Shown here piece by piece: positions 34,287-42,285 of a stretch of 64,000 bases of DNA (positions are counted from its first letter, which is position 1; the number at the start of each line of letters is the position of its first letter). The notes under the pieces were generated by a model. It was not told the origin of the DNA and did not search any database. It was given only the letters and a program-made list of their open reading frames with translations. Position numbers and translations under genes: made by a program. The stretch spans positions 3,529,501 to 3,593,500 of the forward strand of contig NZ_BAAAXG010000026.1 of assembly GCF_039535475.1 (NCBI RefSeq). The letters are read 5' to 3'. The stretch is from Streptomyces showdoensis. Lineage in GTDB: Bacteria > Actinomycetota > Actinomycetes > Streptomycetales > Streptomycetaceae.

Positions 34287-35714
34287 CTACTGCGAGCCGC
34301 GGAAGTCCGCGCCCTCCACGATCAGCCCGGCCACCAGCGCCCCGGACATGCCCGCGTGCGCGAGCCCGCCGCCCGGGTGGGACCAGCCGCCGGCGAAGTA
34401 CAGCCCGGCCAGGTCGGCGCGGTTGGGCGCGGGCAGCCACTGCCCGCGGGCCCCGGCGAGCGCCGGTCCCGGGACCTCGGCGGCGCCCGTCTCCAGCAGG
34501 GTGTCGTCGGGGGTGCGGACCTCCTGCCAGAGCAGCCGCCCGCGCAGCTCCGGCACGGCCTCGGCGGCCTGGGCCAGCATCCGCTCGGCGCACCCGGCCC
34601 AGGACTCCCGGGTCACGACCGTCGCGGTGACCGTCACCGACTCGTGCGCCCCGTCCGGCCGCAGCGCCGGGTCGTCGGGCCGCAGCACCGTCACCGTCGG
34701 CAGCTCCCCGGAGGCGTGCACGACCGTGCGGTGCGCGGCGCCGGGCTCCCGGGCCCCGCGCAGGGCCAGACAGAGCGTCACCCGCCCCGTGCGCACCGGC
34801 TGGAAGCGCGGCCAGTCGTCCCCGGACTCCCAGCCGACGGTCTGCTCGGCGTAGAGCGTGGGCACCGGCGCGCCCGCGACCACGTGGTCGGCCCGCACGG
34901 TCTCGCCGCCCGCCAGCGCGAGGCCGACGGCCCGGCCCCGCTCCTCCAGGACGTCGGTCACCTCGGTGCCGAAGACGAACTCCACCCGCCGCTGCAGGCA
35001 CCGCTCGTACACCGCGTCGGCGAGCGCCCGGATGCCGCCGGCCACGTACCAGCTGCCGAAGGTCTGCTCCATGTACGGCAGCACGGCCGCGGAGGCGGGG
35101 GCGGTGGCCGGGTCGAAGCCGTAGCTCCAGGCGTACGAGCCGAGCAGCGCCGCGAGCCGCGGGTCGCGCAGCTCGCGGTCGCCGATCCGGGCCAGCGTCG
35201 TCGTCGGGCGGCGCAGCAGGCCCGCCTTGGGGGCCGGATAGGGCTCGCGGCCCAGCGCGGAGACGTCCTCGGGCTGCGGCTCCTCCAGGAGCGGGCGCCG
35301 GGTGCGGTCCCAGGCCTCGCGGGCCCGCACCATGAACGCGCCCCAGCGCTCGCCCGCGCCGGCGCCGAGCGCCGCGTCCAGGGCGGCGACCGTGCCGGCC
35401 CGGGAGGCGTTCGGCAGGTCGACGCGGGTGCCGTCGGCGAAGACGTGACGGCTCGCCGGGTCGACCTGGGTCAGCGTGACGCACTCCTCCAGCGGCTGTT
35501 TGCCGGTCTTGACGAAGAGGTCCCGGTAGACGGCCGGGAGGTGCAGCAGGCCGGGGCCGGTGTCGAAGCCGAAGCCGTCCCGCTCGAAGCGGCGGACCCC
35601 GCCCCCGTACGTCGAGCCGCTCTCGTACACCGTCACCCGGTGTCCCGCCACCGCCAGTCGGGCGGCCGCCGCCATCGAGCCGAGTCCCGCCCCGATCACC
35701 ACAATCCGTGCCAT
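34287..35714 (-). CDS. Phytoene desaturase/CrtI-like FAD oxidoreductase
   Basis: The 475-residue protein starts MARIVVIGAGLGSMAAAARLA with the dinucleotide motif, then YGGGVRRFERDGFGFDTGPGLLHLP, the CrtI-type substrate segment, and ends with the FAD signature LYFAGGWSHPGGGLAHAGMSGALVAGLI. CrtI enzymes desaturate carotenoids, but no carotenoid genes lie nearby, so a related desaturase or isomerase is equally possible. The ATG at 35714 has TAGGGT 7 bases upstream (leaderless). DUF4126 lies upstream in the same direction with a 22-bp gap. Confidence 0.82.
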   Translation of the reverse strand: MARIVVIGAGLGSMAAAARLAVAGHRVTVYESGSTYGGGVRRFERDGFGFDTGPGLLHLPAVYRDLFVKTGKQPLEECVTLTQVDPASRHVFADGTRVDLPNASRAGTVAALDAALGAGAGERWGAFMVRAREAWDRTRRPLLEEPQPEDVSALGREPYPAPKAGLLRRPTTTLARIGDRELRDPRLAALLGSYAWSYGFDPATAPASAAVLPYMEQTFGSWYVAGGIRALADAVYERCLQRRVEFVFGTEVTDVLEERGRAVGLALAGGETVRADHVVAGAPVPTLYAEQTVGWESGDDWPRFQPVRTGRVTLCLALRGAREPGAAHRTVVHASGELPTVTVLRPDDPALRPDGAHESVTVTATVVTRESWAGCAERMLAQAAEAVPELRGRLLWQEVRTPDDTLLETGAAEVPGPALAGARGQWLPAPNRADLAGLYFAGGWSHPGGGLAHAGMSGALVAGLIVEGADFRGSQ

Positions 35715-35721
35715 GCGAGCG

Positions 35722-35727
35722 ACCCTA
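35722..35727 (-). promoter_or_regulatory. -10 element, leaderless start of the CrtI-like gene
   Basis: TAGGGT on the minus strand ends 7 bases before the ATG at 35714. It lies between the two genes, so the CrtI-like gene has its own start even though DUF4126 reads toward it. Confidence 0.5.
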
Positions 35728-35736
35728 TCCGGCCGC

Positions 35737-36375
35737 TCAGAAATGCTCCGAACCGTCCGTCGGCGCCGGTGGCCGCTCCCGGGCGGCGGCGAGCCGCCGC
35801 TCCTCACGGCGCTGCGCCCGGCGCCGCCAGAAGCGGCGGATGCCGTGGGCGAGGAACGCCACTGTCACCAGGCCGAGCACGAGCAGCACGGCCGCGATCA
35901 CGGCCGCCGCGACCGGGTGGAATATGGCGAAGGTGATGACTGCGGCGACCCCGAGGTCCTCCGCCGTCGACACCGCGATGTTGGAGAAGGGCTCCGGCGA
36001 GGTGTTGATCGCCATCCGGGTGCCGGCCTTGACGAAGTGGCTCAGCAGGGCCGTCGTCCCGCCCACCGCGCCCGCGGCCAGCTCCGGCAGCGAACCGGAC
36101 TGCCCGGCCAGCAGGGCGGCGACCACGGCCCCGGCGATGGGCCGGATCACCGTGTGGACGGAGTCCCAGACGGAGTCGACGTACGGGATCTTGTCCGCCA
36201 CCGCCTCGCACAGGAACAGCACGCCCGCGGCGATCAGGACGTCGGGCCGCTGCAGCGCCTCGGGCACCTCGTCGGAGAGCCCGGTCGCGCCGAACAGGCC
36301 GAGCAGCAGGACCACCGCGTAGGCGTTGATCCCGCTCGCCCAGCCGCTCGTGAACACCAGGGGGAGTACGGACAC
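35737..36375 (-). CDS. DUF4126-family membrane protein
   Basis: The 212-residue protein has about five hydrophobic segments, with the family-like opening LVFTSGWASGINAYAVVLLLGLFGA, DKIPYVDSVWDSVHTVIRPIAGA, and GGTTALLSHFVKAGTRMAINTSPEPFSN, then a basic Arg-rich tail. The function of the family is unknown; the compact helices and TSPEP loop suggest a channel or transporter. The start is GTG 36375, with TACGAT 7 bases upstream. The upstream open frame through 36747 is low-complexity and rejected. Confidence 0.8.
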   Translation of the reverse strand: MSVLPLVFTSGWASGINAYAVVLLLGLFGATGLSDEVPEALQRPDVLIAAGVLFLCEAVADKIPYVDSVWDSVHTVIRPIAGAVVAALLAGQSGSLPELAAGAVGGTTALLSHFVKAGTRMAINTSPEPFSNIAVSTAEDLGVAAVITFAIFHPVAAAVIAAVLLVLGLVTVAFLAHGIRRFWRRRAQRREERRLAAARERPPAPTDGSEHF

Positions 36376-36382
36376 GTCCGCG

Positions 36383-36388
36383 ATCGTA
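36383..36388 (-). promoter_or_regulatory. -10 element, leaderless start of the DUF4126 gene
   Basis: TACGAT on the minus strand ends 7 bases before the GTG at 36375. Confidence 0.55.
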
Positions 36389-36539
36389 GCCAGGTCTGAG
36401 TATCCGTACCTAGGGCGCGAGATGAGTAGGTGTGCGGATGGGCTGTGACCTGCGCGGAAGGGAGAGTGGAGCGCACGGAAGGGGCGCGGCTCCGGTACCG
36501 CCGGCACGGGGCTGCGGAACGGGGCCGCGCACCTGCCGG

Positions 36540-36615
36540 CACGGGGGTGCACGGGGTCCACGGGGGACACGGGGACCCACGGGGGAAGCACGGGGGAACC
36601 GGCGGTCCACGGGGG
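36540..36615. repeat. Degenerate CACGGGG short repeats
   Basis: The heptamer CACGGGG starts at 36540, 36550, 36559, 36568, 36578, 36589 and 36608, most followed by another G. Spacing is mainly 9 to 11 bp, close to one helical turn. It is strand-asymmetric (G-runs all on the plus strand), so it could form a G-quadruplex or be slippage-prone. Confidence 0.75.
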
Positions 36616-36642
36616 ATACGAGGACCCGTCGGGAGTACGGAA

Positions 36643-36697
36643 GAAGCGCCGGTCCGGCGTGGCTCGGGGGGATCGAGCCTCGCAGGACCGGCGCTTC
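36643..36697 (-). terminator. Terminator downstream of the TetR operon
   Basis: GAAGCGCCGGTCC (36643-36655) pairs exactly with GGACCGGCGCTTC (36685-36697), and a second inner stem GGCTCG/CGAGCC caps it. It lies 124 bp past the TetR stop and before the DUF4126 promoter. Confidence 0.7.
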
Positions 36698-36770
36698 CTT
36701 CGTTTCCGGAGCGGTGCGGCCGGGGCGACCGGCCGGTGCGGTGCCACCGGCGCGGTGCCACCGGTGCGGT

Positions 36771-36815
36771 GCCGCGGTGAGCGGCGCCGCGGTGAGCGGC
36801 GCCGCGGTGAGCGGC
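36771..36815. repeat. Three perfect tandem copies of a 15-bp unit
   Basis: GCCGCGGTGAGCGGC occurs at 36771-36785, 36786-36800 and 36801-36815 without a mismatch, ending 5 bp from the TetR stop codon. Just before it are two or three copies of GCGGTGCCACCGG. This is a typical slippage-prone minisatellite. Confidence 0.9.
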
Positions 36816-36820
36816 CGGGG

Positions 36821-37429
36821 TCAGCAGCCGCCCACGCGGCCGTGCAGGAGCCGCGAGAGCGCCGCGTGCACGTCGTCCAGGGAACGCTCGCTCTGGAAGG
36901 CCTGCCAGTCGAGCGCGGCCACCAGCACCATCCCGACCAGCGCCGCCGCGGTGAGCTTCACGTCGATCTCGTCGCTCAGCTCGCCCGCCTCGACGCCCTC
37001 GCGCAGCACGCCCTCGACCACCGCGACGGCCTCCTGGCGGACCACCAGGAGCGTCGAGTTCCAGGCCCGGTTGGTGCGCCAGAGCTCGGCCACGTACAGC
37101 TGGGTGAAGGCCGGGTAGCGGTCGATGAAGACCAGGCCCGCCCGGATCATCGCGTCCAGCGCGTCGACCCGGCCGCCGCCCCGCTCGGCGGTCTCCTCGG
37201 CCGCCGCCCGCAGGGAGGCGGTGAGGAGCGAGACGCCGTGCCGCAGCAGCTCCTCGAAGAGCTCGGTCTTGCTCTTGAAGTTGTAGTAGACCGTCCCCTT
37301 GGCCACGCCCGCCCGCTCGGCGATCTCGTCGACCGTCGTCGCCGAGAAGCCCTGCTCCGCGATGAGCGTGACGGCCGCTTCGTAGAGCTTGGTGCGCGTG
37401 GCCTGGCGTCTGGTGCTGCTGCTGTCCAT
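36821..37429 (-). CDS. TetR-family transcriptional regulator
   Basis: The 202-residue protein has an N-terminal TetR helix-turn-helix (ATRTKLYEAAVTLIAEQGFSATTVDEIAERAGVAKGTVYYNFKSKTELF) and a helical ligand/dimer domain. It ends with VGGC. It is the last gene after the ATPase and YhgE genes, only about 20 bp from yhgE, and probably represses that operon through the 40600-40625 palindrome. ATG 37429 is chosen; the in-frame GTG at 37444 is an alternative. The ligand is unknown, but this arrangement suggests control of an export or envelope-stress function. Confidence 0.87.
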   Translation of the reverse strand: MDSSSTRRQATRTKLYEAAVTLIAEQGFSATTVDEIAERAGVAKGTVYYNFKSKTELFEELLRHGVSLLTASLRAAAEETAERGGGRVDALDAMIRAGLVFIDRYPAFTQLYVAELWRTNRAWNSTLLVVRQEAVAVVEGVLREGVEAGELSDEIDVKLTAAALVGMVLVAALDWQAFQSERSLDDVHAALSRLLHGRVGGC

Positions 37430-37448
37430 GGGCTCGATTCTCACAGGT

Positions 37449-39536
37449 TCAGAGCGACAGTTCGGGGTGGAGCCGGTCGAGCGACCACACCTGCTTCTGG
37501 CGGGCGGTCAGGGCGGTCAGGGCGAGCGCGCCCACCGTGAAGGCGGTGAGGACCGCGACGGCCTGCCAGACCGGTCCGATGCCACCGCCCGTGATCAGCC
37601 GGCGCAGTGCCTCGACCACGTACGTCATCGGCAGGTACGGGTGGATGGCGTTGAAGAAGCCCGGGCTGGTCTGCACGGGGTAGGTGCCGCCCGCCGAGGT
37701 CAGCTGGAGCATCAGCACCGCGAGCACCAGGATCCGGCCCGCCGCCCCGAACTTGGCGTTCAGCCACTGGATGATGGCGGCGAAGCAGCAGGTCACCAGG
37801 GCGAGGAAGCCCACGGTCCCGGCGGCCCTCGCCATCTGCAGCCCCAGGCCCCAGTGGAGCACCGACATCAGCGCGCCCACCTGGAGGACGCCGATCGCGG
37901 CGACCGGCAGCCAGCCCGCGAGCGCGATCCGCCAGGCGGAGGCGCCGGCGGCCAGGGCGCGCCGGTTGAGCGGCTGGATGATCATGTAGGCGACCATCGC
38001 GCCGACCCAGAGGGAGAGCGGGATGAAGTACGGGGCGAAACCGGTGCCGTAGTTGGGCGCCTTGTGCATCGACTGGGCGGCCAGCTTGACCGGGTCGGCC
38101 ATCACCTCGGTGCGCTTGTCGCGGTCCTGCTTGTCGTAGTCGGGGATCTGCTGCACCCCGTCGTTCAGGCCGGTGGCCAGCTCGCCCGAGCCGTCGGCCA
38201 GCTTGTACAGGCCGCCGTCGAGCTCGCCGGCGCCCTTCTTGAGCTTGCCGACACCCGTGTCGAGGCTGTTGGAGCCGGTGCGCGCGTCGGTCAGGCCGGT
38301 GTGCAGCCGGGCCGCGCCGTCGGCGACCTTCCGGGCGCCCGCGTTGAGCTCGTTGATCTTCTTGATCGCGCCCTCGACGTCCGAGTCCAGGTCCGGGGCG
38401 CGCCGGGCCAGCTCGTCGGCGTCCTTCTTCAGCTTGGCCAGCCGGGTGTCCAGGGTCTTGAGGTCGCCCTTCTGGTCCTTGGTCAGCTCGTGCAGGTCGT
38501 CGGCGATCTTGGCGACGTCGTCGGCGGAGACCGAGGCCTCCTTGAGGAGCTCGCACTCCTGGGCGTCGGGCGCGGGGTTCGCCTCGCAGCGCTTCTTGTA
38601 GAACGCGGCCAGCTTGTCGTCGGCCAGGTGGGCGGCGTTGCGGGCGAGCGGGGCGCGGCGGACCAGGTCGTCCAGGTTGTGCCGGACGGCGGTCGCGGAG
38701 TCGGAGACCAGCCGGGCGGTGTCGCGGATCGACTTGCCGTTGTTGGCCAGGTAGGGGCGGACCTTGTCGGCCGTGCCGTTCACCTTGTCGGCGAGCGCCT
38801 GGGTGCCGTTGGCGACCTTCCGGGAGCCGCTCTCCAGGTCCTTGGCGCCCTTGTCGAGCTTCTTGATGCCCGAGGCCAGGTCGCCGCTGCCCTTCTTGGC
38901 GTCCTTCAGGCCGTCGGCGAGGCTCTTGGAGCCCGCCTTCGCCTTGTCGACGCCGTCCTTGAGGTCGTCGGCGCCCTTGGCGGCCTTGGCGGTCGCCTCG
39001 TGGATGTCCGAGAAGGAGATGAAGATCTTGTCGAGGAAGGTGCGCGAGGACTTGGTCGAGGCGGCGGTGCGCACCTCGGAGAAGACCGTCCGGGAGATCT
39101 GCCCGACGATGTAGTTGTTGGCGTCGTTCGTCCGCACCTTGAGGGCGCCGGTCTCCGGGGAGTCGCCGGAGCTGGAGGCGATCCGCTCGCTGAAGTCCGA
39201 CGGCATGGTGAGGGACAGGTAGTACGTCCCGTCCTCGACGCCCTCGCGGGCCTCGTCGTCGCTCACCTCGTGCCACTCGAAGACGGCGCTCTCGCGCAGG
39301 TTCTCCGTGATGTCGGAGCCCGCGGTGATCTTCTTGCCGCCGGCGGTGGCGCCGCGGTCCTCGTTGACGAGGGCGACGGGGATCTTGTCGAGCCTGCTGT
39401 ACGGGTCCCAGAAGGACCACAGGTAGAGCGCGCCGTAGAGCAGCGGCAGCAGCAGGATCGCGACGAGTGCGGCCCGCGGCAGCTTCCCCCTGCCGAACCG
39501 CTTGAGCTCAAGCGCGGCGAGTCGCGGCGATCGCAT
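37449..39536 (-). CDS. YhgE/Pip-family membrane protein
   Basis: The 695-residue protein has a first membrane helix (AALVAILLLPLLYGALYLWSFWDPY), a family signature KIPVALVNEDRGA, an external domain, then about 250 residues of heptad-like helices rich in the pattern G-x-x-x-L (KSLADGL, SGDLASGIKKLDKG and so on), and six C-terminal helices of the ABC-2 type. YhgE/Pip proteins include phage receptors and the T7SS-linked EsaA; others act with ABC ATPases as exporters. The ATG at 39536 lies 29 bp inside the ATPase gene, so the two are coupled. Confidence 0.87.
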   Translation of the reverse strand: MRSPRLAALELKRFGRGKLPRAALVAILLLPLLYGALYLWSFWDPYSRLDKIPVALVNEDRGATAGGKKITAGSDITENLRESAVFEWHEVSDDEAREGVEDGTYYLSLTMPSDFSERIASSSGDSPETGALKVRTNDANNYIVGQISRTVFSEVRTAASTKSSRTFLDKIFISFSDIHEATAKAAKGADDLKDGVDKAKAGSKSLADGLKDAKKGSGDLASGIKKLDKGAKDLESGSRKVANGTQALADKVNGTADKVRPYLANNGKSIRDTARLVSDSATAVRHNLDDLVRRAPLARNAAHLADDKLAAFYKKRCEANPAPDAQECELLKEASVSADDVAKIADDLHELTKDQKGDLKTLDTRLAKLKKDADELARRAPDLDSDVEGAIKKINELNAGARKVADGAARLHTGLTDARTGSNSLDTGVGKLKKGAGELDGGLYKLADGSGELATGLNDGVQQIPDYDKQDRDKRTEVMADPVKLAAQSMHKAPNYGTGFAPYFIPLSLWVGAMVAYMIIQPLNRRALAAGASAWRIALAGWLPVAAIGVLQVGALMSVLHWGLGLQMARAAGTVGFLALVTCCFAAIIQWLNAKFGAAGRILVLAVLMLQLTSAGGTYPVQTSPGFFNAIHPYLPMTYVVEALRRLITGGGIGPVWQAVAVLTAFTVGALALTALTARQKQVWSLDRLHPELSL

Positions 39537-40581
39537 CGGTCTCCCCCTTCTGGACCAGCTGGACGGTGTCTTCGGTGCGGCCGGCGTCGGGCGCGGCCTG
39601 GGCGGCCTCGGGCTCGGCGGCCTCGGGTGCGGGCGCGGGCGCCGGTGCGGGCTCGGCCTCGGGCGCTGCCTGGGCGTGGGCCTCGGCCCCGGGCTCGGGC
39701 GCGGCGTGCTTCGGAGCGGTGGCGGGCTTGCCGGCGGACTCGGCCGTCGTCGTGGCGACGGGCTTGGCCGCGTGCTTGGCCGTGCTCCTGGCGGCCGGCT
39801 TGGCGGCGGTCTTGCCCGCGGGCTCGGCGGCGATCCTGCCCGTGGTCTCCGCGGCGGTCCTGCCCGCGGCCTTGGCGGGCGCCGTGGAGACGCGCAGGGC
39901 GTCCTCGGGGGCCTCGCTGCACACGGCGAGGACCGTGATCCCGGAGTCGGCGACGGACCGGAGCAGGGCCCAGGCCTCGGCGCGGTCGGCGTCCGAGAGC
40001 TTCAGGTCGGCGTCGTCCAGGGCGATCAGCCGGGGCCGGCCGAGCAGGGCGAGGGCCAGCGACAGGCGCAGCGCCTCCAGCCGCTCCAGGTCCCGTACGG
40101 AGGTCCGCTCGCCCTTCGGCAGGAACTCCGGGTCGAGGCCGGCGGCCTTCAGGGCCTCGTCGATCCGCGCCCGCGTGGCGGCGGCGCGCTCGGCGGGCGG
40201 CCGGAGCAGCGCCTTGAGCGAGCCGTCGAAACGGCGCTGGAGCAGGGCCCGCTCGCGCAGGTGCTCGGCGACGGTGAGGGCCGGGTCGAGGTCGCTCACG
40301 CCCGGCACCGGGCCGAGCGCGCTGATCCGCCGCACGCCCGCCATCTTGCGGGGCAGCCGGAGCCCGGCGACCTCGGCGTGGCCCTCCTGGGCCTTCATGC
40401 GGCCGGTGAGCGCGAGCAGCAGGCAGGTGCGGCCGGAGCCGGAGGGCCCCTCGATGGCGACCAGCGATCCGGGCGCGGCCTCGAAGCCGATGCCGCGGAA
40501 GGCCCAGCCGCGCGGGCCCTTCAGCCCGTATCCGTCCGCGACGACGGCGGCGCCGTGCGGCTCGTCCGGGTGCGCGTCCAC
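39508..40581 (-). CDS. ABC-type ATP-binding protein with degenerate motifs and an Ala/Pro/Glu-rich tail
   Basis: Of 357 residues, about 225 form an ABC ATPase-like domain, followed by about 130 residues of Ala/Lys/Pro/Glu low-complexity sequence. The Walker A is GPSGSGRT (Arg instead of the catalytic Lys). The signature LSGGQ is missing (SVRDLERLEALRLSLALAL in its place), and Walker B reads LIALDDAD without the catalytic Glu of LDEP. It is therefore unlikely to be a normal ATP hydrolase. It pairs with YhgE and TetR in one operon; GTG 40581 follows GGGGGG. The tail could be a cytoplasmic tether or disordered linker. Confidence 0.78.
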   Translation of the reverse strand: MDAHPDEPHGAAVVADGYGLKGPRGWAFRGIGFEAAPGSLVAIEGPSGSGRTCLLLALTGRMKAQEGHAEVAGLRLPRKMAGVRRISALGPVPGVSDLDPALTVAEHLRERALLQRRFDGSLKALLRPPAERAAATRARIDEALKAAGLDPEFLPKGERTSVRDLERLEALRLSLALALLGRPRLIALDDADLKLSDADRAEAWALLRSVADSGITVLAVCSEAPEDALRVSTAPAKAAGRTAAETTGRIAAEPAGKTAAKPAARSTAKHAAKPVATTTAESAGKPATAPKHAAPEPGAEAHAQAAPEAEPAPAPAPAPEAAEPEAAQAAPDAGRTEDTVQLVQKGETDAIAATRRA

Positions 40582-40599
40582 GATCCCCCCTAGGAACTC

Positions 40600-40625
40600 T
40601 TTTGAACTGACCGGTCAGTGCAAAA
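40600..40625. promoter_or_regulatory. 26-bp near-perfect palindrome, TetR operator candidate
   Basis: The core ACTGACCGGTCAGT (40606-40619) is a perfect 14-bp palindrome; beyond one mismatched pair, TTTTG pairs with CAAAA, giving a 26-bp site. It sits 19 bp before the GTG of the ABC gene, where it would cover the promoter. The TetR gene at the operon end makes autorepression likely. Confidence 0.8.
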
Positions 40626-40741
40626 AGTTACCGCCGAGTCGCCCTATAGGCAAAACCCCAGGTCAGCGGGATTGTCAGTGGGGGCGGGCACGATGAACAC
40701 ATACGGCCACAGCGCCGTCACCCGACGACAGGAGGCTCGTC

Positions 40742-41272
40742 ATGGCCGGCCATCCCGCCGCAGCCGCACCCCGGCGCCACACCGCCGCCCACCCCGCCCC
40801 CGCCCGGTCCGGACCCGCGTCCGACGTCCACCCGGTCCTGCGCCGCTCCTCTGCCCCGCCCGCCGCCCTCGACCTGCTCGCCAAGGCCAGGGGAGGGCTC
40901 GACGAGGCCGCCGCGCTCGACGTGCCCAACGAGCGGTACGCCACCGCCCACCTCGCCGCCCTGCGCACCGCCGCCGCCGTGCTCGCCGCCCGGGGCCGGC
41001 CCGAGCGCGACCCCCGCAAGCGGGCCCGCATCCGCAGCACCTGGGAGGTGCTCCCGGAGATAGCGCCCGAGCTCACCGAGTGGAGCGCCCTGTTCGCCTC
41101 CGGCGCCGCCCGCCGGGCCAGGGCCGAGGCGGGGATCACCGGTGCCGCGAGCCACCGGGACGCCGACGACCTCCTGCGGGACGCGGCCATGTTCCTGCGG
41201 CTGGTCGAGCGGCTCCTGGCGCTCCAGCCGGTGCTGCCGCGGCAGCCGGGCGCGGAGGAGACGGCGGGATGA
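40742..41272 (+). CDS. SAV_6107-type HEPN-domain protein
   Basis: The 176-residue protein has a disordered basic N-terminus of about 35 residues and an all-helical rest with the segment [45 protein letters not shown] recognise it as the SAV_6107 family of actinobacterial HEPN-fold proteins. It contains R65-x4-H70, the spacing of the HEPN RNase motif, though in an unusual place. ATG 40742 has AGGAGG 8 bases upstream. It is divergent from the ABC-YhgE-TetR operon and the methyltransferase follows 66 bp later. Confidence 0.8.
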   Translation: MAGHPAAAAPRRHTAAHPAPARSGPASDVHPVLRRSSAPPAALDLLAKARGGLDEAAALDVPNERYATAHLAALRTAAAVLAARGRPERDPRKRARIRSTWEVLPEIAPELTEWSALFASGAARRARAEAGITGAASHRDADDLLRDAAMFLRLVERLLALQPVLPRQPGAEETAG

Positions 41273-41295
41273 TCGGGACCGGAGGCCCGAGGCCA

Positions 41296-41301
41296 TAGGG
41301 T
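41296..41301 (+). promoter_or_regulatory. -10 element ahead of the methyltransferase gene
   Basis: TAGGGT would start transcription near 41308, giving a roughly 30-base leader that includes the GAGGAG site before GTG 41339. Confidence 0.45.
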
Positions 41302-41338
41302 GGAGGCGTTCGTCCCCGTCACCGAGGAGTCAGCAACC

Positions 41339-42127
41339 GTGTCGGACCCTTCCCCTGTCTTCGGTCGAGAGGCGACCTCGCGTCCGTCGCGCGCCTCCCT
41401 GCGTACCGCCGTCGTCTGGGACGTCCTCAAAGACGCCCTCGACCGCCGGGTCAAGGCCACCGGGAACGACTGCCTCGATGTGCTCGACACGGGCGGCGGC
41501 TCCGGGAACTTCGCCGTGCCCGCGGCCTGCCTCGGGCACCGCGTCACCGTCGTCGACCCCAGCCCCAACGCGCTCTTCGCCCTGGAGCGGCGCGCCGCCG
41601 AGGCCGGCGTCGCGGACCGGGTGCGCGGGGTCCAGGGCGACATCCGCGGCCTCTTCGACGTCGTCGACCGGGAGGGCTACGACGTCGTCCTGTGCCACGG
41701 CGTCCTGGAGTACGTGGACGACCCGGCCGAGGGCGTGCGCAACGCGGTGGCCGCGCTGCGTCCCGGCGGCAGCCTCAGCCTGCTCGCCGCCGGACTCGGC
41801 GGTGCCGTGCTCGCCCGCGCGCTGGCCGGCCACTTCACCGAGGCCCGGCACGCGCTGACCGACCCCGCGGGCCGCTGGGGCGACGGCGACCCGGTGCCCC
41901 GGCGCTTCACCGCCGAGCAGCTCACCGAGCTCGCCGGGGACGCGGACCTGGAGGTCGGCGCGGTCCACGGCGTCCGGGTCTTCGCCGACCTGGTGCCCGG
42001 CGTCCTCGTCGACACCGAGCCCGGTGCCGCCGAGGCGCTGCTCAAGCTGGAGGCCGCGGCGGCGGAGCTGGCCTCCTTCCACGCCATCGCCACCCAGCTG
42101 CACGTCCTGGGCGAGAAGCGGTCCTGA
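41339..42127 (+). CDS. Class I SAM-dependent methyltransferase
   Basis: The 262-residue Rossmann-fold methyltransferase has motif I DVLDTGGGSGNFAVPAA, an acidic residue after strand 2 (VTVVDPSPNAL), DIRGLFDVV and the post-motif III stretch VLCHGVLEYVDDPAEGVRNAVAALRPGGSLSLL. The substrate is not predictable; the overall look is of a ubiquinone/tRNA-type methyltransferase (methyltransf_11/25). GTG 41339 has GAGGAG 10 bases upstream and is preferred over GTG 41300, which overlaps the -10 element. It is followed by a strong terminator. Confidence 0.82.
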   Translation: MSDPSPVFGREATSRPSRASLRTAVVWDVLKDALDRRVKATGNDCLDVLDTGGGSGNFAVPAACLGHRVTVVDPSPNALFALERRAAEAGVADRVRGVQGDIRGLFDVVDREGYDVVLCHGVLEYVDDPAEGVRNAVAALRPGGSLSLLAAGLGGAVLARALAGHFTEARHALTDPAGRWGDGDPVPRRFTAEQLTELAGDADLEVGAVHGVRVFADLVPGVLVDTEPGAAEALLKLEAAAAELASFHAIATQLHVLGEKRS

Positions 42128-42158
42128 GGCCGGTCGCGCCGCCGACACCCGCACGGAC

Positions 42159-42186
42159 GTGCCCCGGAGCCCGGGCCCCGGGGCAC
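42159..42186 (+). terminator. Terminator after the methyltransferase gene
   Basis: GTGCCCCGG (42159-42167) pairs with CCGGGGCAC (42178-42186); the loop holds a further GCCCGGGC palindrome. No U-tract. Confidence 0.7.
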
Positions 42187-42245
42187 GGCCGTACCTGCTG
42201 AGCAGCGACGCAACCGCAGATGGAGTAGGCCACAGGCCGCCCGTT

Positions 42246-42261
42246 CGGGGACATGTCCCCG
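42246..42261. promoter_or_regulatory. 16-bp perfect palindrome abutting a TATGAT -10 element
   Basis: CGGGGACATGTCCCCG is immediately followed by TATGAT (42262-42267), an excellent -10. A bound dimer would sit in the spacer and block the promoter. The regulator is unknown. Confidence 0.6.
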
Positions 42262-42285
42262 TATGATCGGGAGACACGATCCGGC

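Larger units (their letters stand above)
36376..36820. other. 445-bp gene-free stretch with repeats and a terminator
   Basis: No convincing gene is present; open frames on both strands are Gly/Arg/Pro shadows. It holds, from left to right, the DUF4126 promoter, a cluster of CACGGGG repeats (36540-36615), a bipartite hairpin (36643-36697) and a 15-bp triplicate (36771-36815). Confidence 0.7.

Noticed and set aside
36540..36615. Repeats as a possible CRISPR array
   Set aside because: The units are 7 bp with irregular 2-12 bp gaps, far too short, and there are no cas genes.
36376..36747. N-terminal extension of the DUF4126 protein to 36747
   Set aside because: The extra residues are Pro/Arg low-complexity sequence produced by repeats; a -10 element immediately before GTG 36375 fits better.
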